Shown one piece after another: positions 11,123-21,184 of a stretch of DNA of 64,000 nucleotides (positions are counted from its first letter, which is position 1; every line of letters starts with the position of its first letter). A program made the translations under genes and the position numbers. Source of the stretch: Conchocele bisecta (lineage: Eukaryota; Mollusca; Bivalvia; Lucinida; Thyasiridae); NCBI GenBank assembly GCA_029237695.1, contig CM055265.1, forward strand, positions 77,556,447 to 77,620,446, given 5' to 3'. The notes below the pieces were generated by a model. It saw only the letters and a list, made by a program, of their open reading frames with translations. It ran no database searches and had not been told where the DNA came from.

Positions 11123-12111
11123 TAGAGGTGGGTATCGCCGGAAAAAACGTATCGCGATATGTATCGTGATAGTCGGGACGTATCACGATACGTATCACGA
11201 TAGTATCGCGGATTACTCTGATAACCAGTTACACTGCTTTTGTACTGTGCAGCCAAAGTTGTGTACCATACATAGTTGTTGTGTGGTGTTGAACACTGTT
11301 TATAATTAGTTGTATGCATGTTCTACTCGTTTTTATTTAATACAAAATAGATCAATTAGCTATATTGCGTAATTAATTGTCCTCCAGACGGTTTTCAAAT
11401 AATAAAATAAATGCCCGTGGACAGAAAGAGGTGGGGCTGTGGTGAGGGGGTGAGGGCGCTTGGGTAGGGAGGATTGAAAGTCTAGTGTCTCAAAAAAAGA
11501 TCGCTAAATACACAATACTCATAATAATGATGCAGCTCAATTTGATTGATAATAACATTGTGATTTGGAGTTGAATTTTTTTTATTTTTATCTTTTTTAT
11601 TGAATTGTTGAACATATATTCAAAATGAATCTACAAGGACCCACAAACACACAGAGGCATCATTAAACAACAATTGTGCACTTTAATTGTACACCAAAAA
11701 CGGCCAGTTCTACTGTAACGCTGCCTTTTTCGATGTGGAAGTGAAAAAAAATGATCGCGAAAACCCATGACACGGCTGGTGTTCCGAACTTCCGGTTTGA
11801 TATGAGGTTAATAAAAAAAATGCCATCAACTACGCACAAGCCAAACGGTTCAATAAAGTGTTTGTTGTGCACATTAATGATTGTTAAAGAAACTGTCGAT
11901 GTCCTAGGATGTCGAATCCAGAGGTTCCTATAAAAATCACTTCAAATATTTACCTCTTTCTAGCACCACAAAACACGATCATTGAAAATGTGTTAATAAT
12001 TACAATGTAGCTATCGTCAACTATCGATAGTTGGCAGTGTATCGCGATACATGTATCGTGAAGATATGTACCTCGATATATCGATGCATCGATACTATCG
12101 GTCCACCTCTA
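11123..12111. mobile_element. non-autonomous hAT element, 989 bp
   Basis: The ends read TAGAGGTGGGTATCG and, inverted, TAGAGGTGGACCGATAG. The flanks are a perfect 8-bp duplication, CAAGATAT at 11115-11122 and 12112-12119. TAGAGGTG-type termini with 8-bp duplications are a hAT hallmark. Both subterminal regions are packed with short palindromes of the type TATCGTGATA/TATCGCGATA (11135-11215 and 12012-12100), plausible transposase-binding sites. No transposase is encoded. Confidence 0.9.
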
Positions 12112-12119
12112 CAAGATAT

Positions 12120-13657
12120 CACTACGGACTAGCCCATCGAGGGGGGTCTGGGGCGTGGCTAACTGTCCGACGCGATTCCAATACATAGGCTACCCTATGT
12201 AAAAACGTACCTGATGGTCAAACCACGTAAATTATAATTCCTATATAAGGAGGAACCCCTACCTTTTACGCCGTCGCGTTCGCCCGACCAACCACCCACT
12301 AGTGAAGCGTAAGGTGGCAGGAGTTTGCTAACAGCTCAGCCGGTAGTGGCCACAAATGCCATAAACCCCATTTCGCCAGTCGTTTATGTCACAGGTCCGA
12401 GTCCCTCACCTGTGTGTTAACTCAGTCAACGAGTTTAATAAATTTCATATTATATCATTACAAACGTTATATTATATTTATTGCATAAGCATATCGTCAT
12501 ACCTTGAATATGTACACTGGTCACCAAGCCTGTATTCTGTAGCAAGCTAATTTGCTTTTTCATTACACATGTGTTAAAGGTACATGCCCACTCAGTAGGC
12601 ACAAACTGTTCTTTATAGAAATTGAATAAGTGTATAATTGTGGCACTATTACACCAATTATAAAAATTACGAGTACCCGCTATACAGATATAATCATTTA
12701 GTAATATTTATTTTACTGATAGTGACTCGCGGTGGTGTCAGGCTATTTTCATATGCAAATGTAGGCATGATACTTTTTTTTAATAATTATACTAATTTAA
12801 TTCGTCACCTGAAAAAATAATATATTTTCGACAGATTATAAAGTATGATCATTGCACATCAAAAAATAAATACAGAGAATAAATAGTAATGTCCGTTAAC
12901 ATTTAAAGGAAACATGGTTATCGCCCCTGATGTCAGTGTGGAAATTTACGTCCGATATAAAATGTATAATAATGTCAATCAGTACGTGGGACAATGGTGA
13001 ATGAATGTTTATTTTGCCAGAACATGTCTCATATGCCGTTTCTGATATACAGAAAATGTTGTGCCTACTGGGTGGGAATGTACCTTTAATACACTGCGAG
13101 CGCTTATTTTATACAATACAAGCTAACGCTGAAGCATGGCTAGAAAGCAAGCTTGGAGAGTTTACGGTATATTAGGTTTTCTCCTGATCGACAGATAAAA
13201 TGCCTATGATAATTGATTGGAGATTATACCCTGGCTACTTTGCTGGTATTGCACAAGTACTTGTTCTTTTCTTTTTTTACTAAATGGTTTATCTTCAATT
13301 TTTAAATACATCATGTATCATGTACATATTGTATAACAAAATATAGTTGAAATCACATGGCATGTTACTAGAAAAGAGCATACATAATATATTTAGAAAG
13401 TGCGCTTACTTAAGAAGAGTTTTGTTAAGAAGAGAGTTATGGGAAAGAGAAAAAGATAAAGAGGTCTGCCTTCTGTTCTCGTAATACAAGTAATTCGTAA
13501 TACATGTGATTTATAACGTTTATGTCAATACTATAATATAGTTGACATATATTGTTCATAAGCATGTAATTAACTTTGCTACGCTTGGTACCTTGTACAT
13601 ATTGATCGTCTTTTTATTTTATTAATTCTTTCGTGGGTATTAAAAGTTAAAATTACA
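12120..13657. other. AT-rich non-coding DNA with a SINE-like fragment
   Basis: About 12280-12400 resembles 37800-37900 (GTGGCAGGAGTTTGCTAACAG then AAACCCCATTT). The remainder is AT-rich with a few short repeats, and no coding frame is supported. Confidence 0.4.
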
Positions 13658-14447
13658 TCATTTTATATGTAGATCTAGCTTGTCTTTCATTGTGGCTGTT
13701 TCCTTTTCAATATCGATTCGTCTGTTTAAATATTGCATGAACAAATTAAATGACAATTCTTGTTTTTCACATTTACATTTAATCAAGGAATATTTTGCAA
13801 GTATGATAATGAAATTGAATTGTTTAGCGATAAGATTTGTTTGGTTTACACCAAATGAAATCGTATTAAAATTCACTTCGTAAACCACACCTCTTTCATT
13901 TAAGAATGTTCTTAGTTGTGACCATACATGTTATACGTTTGGGCATTCCCAGAATAAATGTTTTATATTTTCCACATTCATGCTGCAAAAATCACATAAA
14001 CTACTTGGTACCATGCCACAATTAAGTAATAATTTATGTGTGCCTATGATTCTCATTAAATATGTATAATTCCGTATCTATTGTACTGACAATTCCGTAT
14101 CTATTGTAAATTGCATACATGTTGTGTATATATTTTTCCATTCGAAATTCAAATCGGGAGATTCGTTCGTCCATTTCTGCTCTGATTTTATTGATTCTAT
14201 GTTTTTTTTGTATTTGTTTGCATAGTGTATAGAAATGTATTTACTCCATTGCTTATCTGTACTTTTTGTAAAATAGGTTTCAGGTTACGGTATTTATGTT
14301 TTCTGCTTTAATTTTTTCTTTCCATTGCAGATTAATGTTATTTACTAAACCTTGGTATTTGATAAAATCATCTGCCCTTATATTATACATTTCCGCAAAA
14401 TCATTAAAACCGACAAATCTGTTTACACTATAATCATATACCTGTTC
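13658..14447 (-). pseudogene. Tx1-type LINE ORF2, C-terminal part
   Basis: Minus translation upstream of 13888 gives LCDFCSMNVENIKHLFWECP, the C-x2-C...H-x4-C pattern of the zinc-binding domain at the end of L1/Tx1 ORF2. A 76-codon tail ends at 13658. The adjoining frame (VNRFVGFNDFAEMYNI) runs up to the Tc1 insertion. If the Tc1 element and one TA are removed, that frame continues without a break into sequence on the far side. Confidence 0.78.
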
Positions 14448-14449
14448 TA

Positions 14450-16027
14450 TACTCAACAAAACTAGAAACGTCCCTGTTTTATAGCCGGTGTAGCTCTGTC
14501 TATGTATGTACCACATGTTCAAAGTACATGTATTTTAAACCGTGGCGATGTTCAGAATACGATCGTGTAGAGTTTAGCCGATACACACGGTTTACATAGC
14601 GGCCAGTGACCGGAACGTTGATTTCCACTTTTTGCACGTGCACGCTATACTTGTCATCGATAAGGTGATTCAGTTCATGTCGTACCATTCAGGCGATAGG
14701 GGCTATTCGGAAAATTAAGAAACGTTTTTAATTTTTCACTGTTTTCGATATGCCACGGCTTTCCGAAAACGAGCGAAATCAGGCAATTGGGATGCTTGCG
14801 GGTGGGATGACCGCCAGGGCGGTCGCGCCTCGGTTTGGTTGCTGTCGGAAGACGATTGATCGTCTTGCAGCCCGGTACCAGCAGACTGGGGCTGTTCACG
14901 ACCGGTAGCGACCTGGTAGGCCTCGTGTAACGACGGCTAGAGCCGATCGTTACATTACGTTGACGCACTTACGTCAACGTCGATTGGCAGCCACAGTCAC
15001 TGCTAGGCGATACGGTGTCTCAGGGCAGACCATCGCAACCGGTTACGTCGTAACGCCCAACCAATCCGGGCACGCCGCCCGTACACTGGTCAGATAATGA
15101 CCCAACGTCACCGTGCTGCCAGACTGTTATGGGCGCGACGTCATCTGAACTGGAGAAGGGCTGACTGGAACCGAGTTTTGTTCACCGATGAATCTCGGTT
15201 CACAGTTAGTCATGCTGACGGAAGATTACGGGTATACAGGCGTAAAAATGAAAGATTCACCGATTGTTGCATTGTTGAGAAGAACAGGTTTGGGGGAAGG
15301 GAGCGTAATGGTCTGGGGTGGGATCATGGGAAACCGGAAGACAGATTTGGTTGTTGTACAGGGCAACATCAATGCACAACGTTATGTTGCAGATGTGCTA
15401 AATGCACATGCCTTACCATTTATCCGTCAGCATGGTCCTGGTGTGACATTGATGCACGACAATGCCCGCCCTCACGTAGCCAGGGTCACCACTCAATACT
15501 TACAGCAAAACAACGTCGACGTCATGCCATGGCCCGCGGTCTCCCGGATCTCAATCCCATTGAGCACATATGGGATGAGCTGGGCCGCAAAGCACGAGCT
15601 AACCATCAGATTGACAATGTTCGCGATCTTACACGGGCGTTACAACGGGAATGGAGGAATTTGCCCAACGCACTGGTATTGCGTTACGTCACGTCGATGC
15701 GGCGTAGGATCATTGCATGCATTCATGCAAATGGTGGCCACACTCGGTACTAACGAGATTTACTGAATTTGCCACATTACTTATTGAAATTCGATCTCTA
15801 AACATTAAGTAACACATTTCTGAGTTTTTGTGATTTTTGATTTTGACCCCTACCGCCCTTGGCCGGTTATCTCTCGAATATTTAACAAGATATCCAAATG
15901 CAATTTATTGGCTTTGATACAGAAATGAATGAACTTGTTTTTCCATTTTGATTTTTAAAAGTAACCCTTTTGGTTTTTGATGAATCTTTCCTTAAACATG
16001 GAGGGACGTTTCTAGTTTTGCTCAGTA
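14450..16027 (+). mobile_element. Tc1/mariner element, 1578 bp
   Basis: Inverted ends of about 26 bp share CAAAACTAGAAACGTCCCT (left 14455-14475, right 16002-16020 on the opposite strand), with two mismatches nearer the tips. The insertion duplicated TA (14448-14449 and 16028-16029). Several TA choices fit the sequence. This one is preferred because it alone restores the interrupted LINE frame. Length and TA target are typical of Tc1. Confidence 0.92.
14750..15753 (+). pseudogene. Tc1 transposase, broken
   Basis: Start at 14750 (MPRLSENERNQAIGML). The N-terminal paired-like HTH domain includes GMTARAVAPRFG. An in-frame TAG at 14906-14908 (codon 53) and a missing base near 15035 break the first third. 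The DDE catalytic domain follows with FTDESRF (Asp at 15187-15189), HDNARPHVA (Asp at 15458-15460) and PDLNPIEHIWDEL. Frameshifts near 15290 and 15535 move the middle third into another frame. The enzyme would cut and paste the element at TA sites. All three acidic residues survive, but this copy cannot make a full protein. Confidence 0.92.
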
Positions 16028-16241
16028 TATAAATTTAATACCCCTTTCGTGCCAAGAATTAATGTATATTGTTTTGTTTTGATACTTTATATTATAATTA
16101 TTCCATATAATTTCTATTGATATACGTTGGGTTTTTTTTCTGAGAAATTTATGTTAGCCCATGATGTCAAAACATTGAATAGGAAAGTATGTTCTTTACA
16201 TATGTATTTTATATACTGTGGTTTTATATTGAATTCGAAAA

Positions 16242-16740
16242 TTAGTTTCCCACCAAATGGTTCAAGTTTCTGTGTGTATAGCAGTTTCCACTGGCCATGG
16301 TTTTTATCATCACATACGTGTTTACCCATGATGTTTTTATCGCTTTTATAAAACTCTCTATATCGACCATCTTTAAACCCCTGTGTTCATATGTTTGAAT
16401 TATTGTGTTCCGCTTTATTTTATCGGGTTTGCCATCCCAGATAAAATCAAACAATTTATTTTCAATTATTTTAATTATGCTGTCTGGTGGGTCAGGTAAG
16501 ACTGTTAATGGATATATCAGTTTCGGAAGAGCAAATGTTTTGATCACAGTAATTTTACATAATAAACTTAGTTTTCTTTTTTTTCCATGTCTTAATACTT
16601 TTGACGAACTCTTGTATCTTCGGAGTAAGGTTTAGTTCGTGCATATGTTTAATATCATTTGAAAAAGTACCCGAAGTACTGTAGACTTTTTTGTATTGAG
16701 TTTGAGGCCCGAAATTTTACTGAATTCATCTATAAGGTAT
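16242..16740 (-). pseudogene. Tx1-type LINE ORF2, thumb/connection fragment
   Basis: On minus, EFSKISGLKLNTKKSTV (16732-16682) leads, through a frameshift, to FALPKLIYPLTVLPDP and FDFIWDGKPDKIKRNTI. These are standard blocks just downstream of the RT palm in L1/Tx1 elements. The fragment begins exactly at the TTAA of the inserted MITE. Confidence 0.85.
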
Positions 16741-16745
16741 ATTAA

Positions 16746-16984
16746 CCCTTTCCAACACCACCGTGACAGACCTCTATTGAGACAATGTTTGCAAACAGTG
16801 CAGATGCAGATGAGCCGGCTCGTAATGAGCCGTCTCTTCAGGATCTCCACTGTTTGCTAATAATTTTAAACGTCGTACAGATTACCCTTTTAGAAGAATG
16901 GGATAATTTGAATGAACAAAATTAATGAAATAGCGTGAAACATTGGCATGGAACATCCTATTAAGTTGCTTGGTGTTGAAAGGG
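16746..16984. mobile_element. TTAA-flanked MITE, copy 1
   Basis: It is bounded by TTAA (16742-16745 and 16985-16988) with CCCTTTC...GAAAGGG inverted ends, a piggyBac-like target. Inside is an imperfect palindrome around GATGAGCCGGCTCGTAATGAG, with GCAAACAGTGCAGAT on one side and CACTGTTTGC on the other. Confidence 0.82.
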
Positions 16985-16997
16985 TTAATACTGTTAA

Positions 16998-17198
16998 CCC
17001 TTTGTACCCGAAAGTCCGCTATATGCAAACAGTGCAGATCCAGATGAGCCGGCTCGTAACGAGCCTTCTCATCAGGATCTGCACTGTTTGAAAGTAATTT
17101 TCATATTTTTGAGAACAAAAAATATCCCCTTTTTATAAATGGAATAGTCTGAAACATTGGCATGGAACATCCTATTAAGTTACTTGGTATTGAAAGGG
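16998..17198. mobile_element. TTAA-flanked MITE, copy 2
   Basis: Same family as the preceding copy, with TTAA at 16994-16997 and 17199-17202, lying only 5 bp (TACTG) beyond the first one's TTAA. A diverged relative without clear borders lies at about 51720-51950 inside a TDP-43 intron. Confidence 0.82.
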
Positions 17199-17988
17199 TT
17201 AATGTTTCGAATGATTTCTGTGTACCATGTAATATAATGTAGCATCATCAGCAAACATTGTCTTTTAAGTTCTATGTTACTCATTTTAATCCCAGTTATA
17301 TCTTTTTCATTGTCTATTGCTTTTGATAATAATTCTATTGCAATTATGAATATGTATGGTGATAATGGACAGCATTGACGGACACCTCGTTTATTGAGAA
17401 AACAATCTGATAAGTAACCATTATTTGTAACACAACTTTTTGCGTCTGAATAAAAAAGTTTAATCCATTTAATAATGTCGTTGCCGAAATTAAAATATTG
17501 CATGACATTTAGAAGGTATTCATGTTCAACTTTATCAAAGGCTTTTTCAAATCTGCAAAGAATAATAAACCCGGAGAATTACTTTCATTCAAAAAGTCTA
17601 CCGATTCGCATAATGTTCTGATGTTTTCTCCAATGTATCTCCCCTTAATGAATCCAGTATGATCTATTATTGATGGTAATACTTTCTTCAGCCTGTTTGC
17701 AATAGCTTTTGTAGCAATTTTATAATCGACATTAAGAAGGGATATCGGTCTCCAGTTTGTAAGAATGGATAAATCACTGTCTTTTTTTGGTACTCTCTGT
17801 TTTTGTAATTCGCTCAAGTTTCCGTTCTCTAATGAATAATTCATGGAATTTATAAAATAATCTTTGATATCATTCCAGAATAGTTTGTAAAATTCAACCG
17901 AAATTCCATCTGAACCTGGACTTTTGTTATTTTTCATTTCCTTTATGCAATTCTTACATTCATATTCAGATAACTTTTTTTTTGTCAT
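17180..17988 (-). pseudogene. Tx1-type LINE ORF2 reverse transcriptase
   Basis: On minus the RT shows NNKSPGSDGISVEFYKLFW and NWRPISLLNVDYKIATKAIA, then after a frameshift FEKAFDKVEHEYLL, RGVRQCCPLSPYIFIIAIE, and the catalytic FADDATLYY encoded by about 17255-17229. A base lost just after that motif shifts the frame. The order of blocks and the CCPLSPYIF motif are typical of L1/Tx1 rather than CR1 elements. Confidence 0.9.
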
Positions 17989-19240
17989 TCAATATTTTAT
18001 TTCTCAATACTTTACAGAACAAAGATACAAGTACGTGTATACATGTACATATATGATCATGGCATGAGAAATTTGTATAGTGCATATACAGCATGTGTGG
18101 CAGCGATTGGAGGAAAAGAGTTTATGTTACTTCGGCGGCAAAAGAGATATTACCTAACGCAACCCTGTTGGTTAATGATGGCATATATAGTATGCTGGGG
18201 ACATGATGGCAGATATAGTATGCTGGGGACATGATGGCAGATATAGTATGCTGGGGACATGATGGATGTTTTATTGTCTGTAGGGCTATACAGCGTAGTC
18301 CCTAATCAGGCTTCGCGAATGCGCAGGACGATCTGGGGCCACACTGGTTACATACCTCATAAACGCTATTTCTCCAACCACATCCACAAATATAGAAATA
18401 TGAGAAAAAGGGTGGGGGGGGGGGGGTAAGGGAAAACTAAGTGATATGAGAAAAATAACACAAATAAAAAATAAAAAAATACGATAACAAAATTGCTACG
18501 TCCCTATAAATAAGAAAACCGAGATAGATTTCTCAGCGCAAATGAAAAGAAGGATAAGTTAGATAAAAAAGAAAGAATGGATGAATTTCCAGCCGGTGAC
18601 AATGAAGTGGTACATACATGTACGATTTTCCCGTGCACACGATGCAGCCCCATGCCACCCGATACTACGATTGAACATAACTTGAAGGCTAATATATTTG
18701 TTTCTTAATTTTGACGGTCCTGTTTAAACACACCCACTTATGTATATATATACGTATTAGATATTAATGTGTTCCCACTTATTGTTGTGTTTATCCAATT
18801 TATCTTGTCTTTGAGCTATTATTTCTTCAATCTTGGTACTATGCTTCAAGTAATGCACACAATTATTAAAGGCCAGCTAGTTTTTGTTATACTTACATTT
18901 GATTATGTAATATTTTGCTAAGAGAATAATAAATTGCGTTTGTTGGACATGTGCACCTATCTCAACTATACCGAAATATATGCAGGTAACTTGCCTTCAC
19001 AATTTTGTTTCTCTTCTTCCGATAATATATGTTCATTATTATTCGTGAAAAAATCATGATTAGTTGCTTGCATGTCTTTTTGTTTGTACATAACTTTTTA
19101 TAATATTATTGCTGCTCATGTCGTATTTCGTTGTCATGTGTAATACTATTGTTATTTATATTCAGTCTAGTTATAGTTTTATTTTCTGCCCGTTTCATTT
19201 TCGAGATTAGAAAAGTATTTTGTATTCTTTTCTCCACCCT
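17989..19240. repeat. mixed repeat debris inside the LINE
   Basis: Contents include three tandem copies of ATATAGTATGCTGGGGACAT (18185-18262), a partial GTCGCAAA-type foldback MITE (about 18290-18385), a G13 run (18414-18426), and about 18780-18960, which resembles the LINE tail at 13680-13840 and suggests a second LINE 3' end. No intact gene. Confidence 0.55.
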
Positions 19241-19939
19241 CTATCCTGTGGTAATCTTACTATTTGCTACACGATTTCTTATGTTTTCAGAAATTAAAAA
19301 ATAATCTAATCTACAAAATATTGGCGGCTTAGTATTTGAATGCCATGTATATTTTCTTGAATTAGTGTTAAGAATTCTCCAAATATCGAGTAGATTGTAT
19401 TTATTCATGATAGATAATAATTTGTCTCGTGTCTTTTTATTTGTATCTTTTCTTCCATTTTTATTGTCAAGATCCGGGTCTAAAATTGTGTTGAAAGATT
19501 CCATATAATTATCCATATTTTGGTAAAAGTTAAATCTGTTTTCTTTCGGAACATATAATTTAATTAGTGTATAATCATTATCTGATATACATATTTTTAG
19601 AACTTGCATTCTGCCGGTTACTGCTTCGATATATTGTTTTATTTTATACTCAAAGATTGGTGATATTAGAATACCCACCCCTTCTTTATTACTAAAATTC
19701 CCACTGAAATAAGCATCGCCGTCCCATTCATTTTCCCATTGTGTTTTAACATTTGCGGTAAAATGTGCTTCTTGAATAAAACAAATAGCAAAATCATTTT
19801 CTTTAATCCATTGCATCAGCTGTAAGCGTTTGCTTGTTCTTGTACCTGTTCTACCAATTTGCATATAAAAGTGACAGGATAAATTTGGCTGATGTGTTTT
19901 GCGATCAGTGTAGATCCAGATCAGCCTGTGCATCCGCAC
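19241..19939 (-). pseudogene. Tx1-type LINE endonuclease domain
   Basis: This is an apurinic-like endonuclease domain. It shows AICFIQEAHF with the metal-binding Glu, GVGILISPIFEY, NTILDPDLDNKNGRKD and RLDYFLIS near the end. The usual GGDFN block should stand directly before NTILDPDLD but is missing, because the frame jumps from YMESF to NTILD. The domain nicks target DNA to prime reverse transcription. With the deletion it should be inactive. Confidence 0.85.
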
Positions 19940-20113
19940 AGTCAGTCAGGATCTGCACTATTCGTAATTTCATTAAAGAAACACACCCAGTATGCTTCTA
20001 ACACGCAATATAGATCGGTATCAGGCTGCAGGAGTGTGCTATTTAACCAGGAGCTACATTGGTCGCAAATCTCATAACCCCATAAGCTCTATTTCTCCAG
20101 TCACTGCCACATA
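19885..20113. mobile_element. GTCGCAAA-type foldback MITE (partial)
   Basis: Contains GTAGATCCAGATCAGCCTGT, CAGGATCTGCACTATTCGT and ATTTCTCCAGTCACTGCCAC, modules shared with complete copies at 26391-26611 and 63077-63313. It overlaps the endonuclease start. Confidence 0.7.
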
Positions 20114-20459
20114 TATGATATTCAAATGAAATTAATTAGGTCAGGGGTGTTTTTCTAGCGCTGCCCTCCATCCTCTATGAAGATCGGGCGTTACAATTCC
20201 CGTGATGCCTCACCGGATATACACGTCCCGCACAAGTTGATTACAAAACGACTACCAAATATTTGGAATGAATATTATAGGAATTACTAGCTGGCACTGA
20301 AATAAATCATGCGTTTCAGACAGGAGAAACGTGCTAGTAAGCTTCAGTTTAATTTAGAAATACAATACATACACACTACAATGCAAGTGGTGTCATTGAC
20401 AAATAACGTGATGCTGTTATAAATAAAAGCAAATATTGTTTTTTGTCCGTTTGAACGAT

Positions 20460-20623
20460 TTGTGTATTACGTGACGTCGACGTCGTTACCGCTGACAACG
20501 AATTACGTTAGCGTCAGACTTTAAGTCCCGCTAGCAGAGTGAATGTTCATTTTCACGCTTGCAATATAAAACCATTATTTAACGCATATAAACGGCGAAA
20601 TCATTGATAGAGCTGAATATATC
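20460..20623 (+). promoter_or_regulatory. putative core promoter of the unrecognised gene
   Basis: A double CRE-like stretch GTGACGTCGACGTCGTTACC (20470-20489) stands about 140 bp before the ATG. TATA-like AATATAAAAC (about 20564-20573) and ATATAAACGG (about 20586-20595) lie closer. The spacing suits a start site near 20590-20610. This is composition-based inference. Confidence 0.35.
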
Positions 20624-21082
20624 ATGAATGTTAATGGTACAGAAGGCAATTCAGCCAAAATCGACGACAAAATCATGGAAAATCAGGAGTTATTGAGCGC
20701 CAGGAGGATAAAATGGTTCTCGAGGAAATTTGAACGAGATGCAGCGGCAAAGTCCAAGACTTACATCGGCGACAAAGGTCGCGTAGAGTACCTGGGCGGG
20801 GTAGAGGGCGTTACTGTGGGGGGTGACGGGACACTTGTCATTGATGAAGATATCAAGCGCTCCATGTGGGGCAAATGGTTGGTTAAGAAGTTGAAGAAGG
20901 AGGGAGAAGAGAGTACACAGAAATATCTGGCTGGAAGAGCGCGGATGTGCGACCAAGCCAAGACAATTGTGGAGCCGAAGGGCGGCTGGAGGAAGCAACA
21001 GCAGAAGAAACAGACATCACATCCAGTGGAGAAGAAAACGAATCAGAAGGCCAAGAAGACGGCAAAACCATCAGAACAACAG
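20624..21082 (+). CDS. unrecognised Lys-rich protein, exon 1
   Basis: The ATG at 20624 opens a 153-codon exon ending in CAG before a GTAATA donor at 21083, phase 0. The product begins MNVNGTEGNSAKIDDK. It has a middle part GDGTLVIDEDIKRSMWGKW followed by LVKKLKKEGEE, and ends in a basic Lys/Gln-rich stretch (KKQTSHPVEKKTNQKAKK). Its GC content is well above the flanks. No signal peptide or membrane segment is visible, and no known domain was recognised. The basic tail would suit a nuclear or nucleic-acid-binding protein, but that is a guess. It is linked to the exons at 23413 and 24481 by matching phase and related modules. Confidence 0.7.
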
Positions 21083-21184
21083 GTAATAATATGATTTGAT
21101 CAATATATTTAAATATCGCCATGATATGTTATGTTATATGTATGTTATGATATGTTATGTTATACGTATATGATAAAAGTAAAC

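Larger units (their letters stand above)
13658..19939 (-). mobile_element. L1/Tx1-type LINE, eroded and interrupted
   Basis: Minus-strand blocks follow in order: endonuclease (19939-19241), RT fingers and palm (17988-17180), thumb and connection (about 16740-16242), and a C-terminal Cys-rich domain and tail (14447-13658). It is interrupted by two TTAA MITEs and by a Tc1 element. The 17989-19240 interval holds other repeats, including what looks like the 3' tail of a second copy (about 18780-18960), so the endonuclease and RT blocks may come from two insertions. Confidence 0.85.

Noticed and set aside
15188..15766. Second plus frame across the Tc1 element as a separate gene
   Set aside because: It is the middle third of the same transposase after frameshifts, containing its second catalytic Asp.
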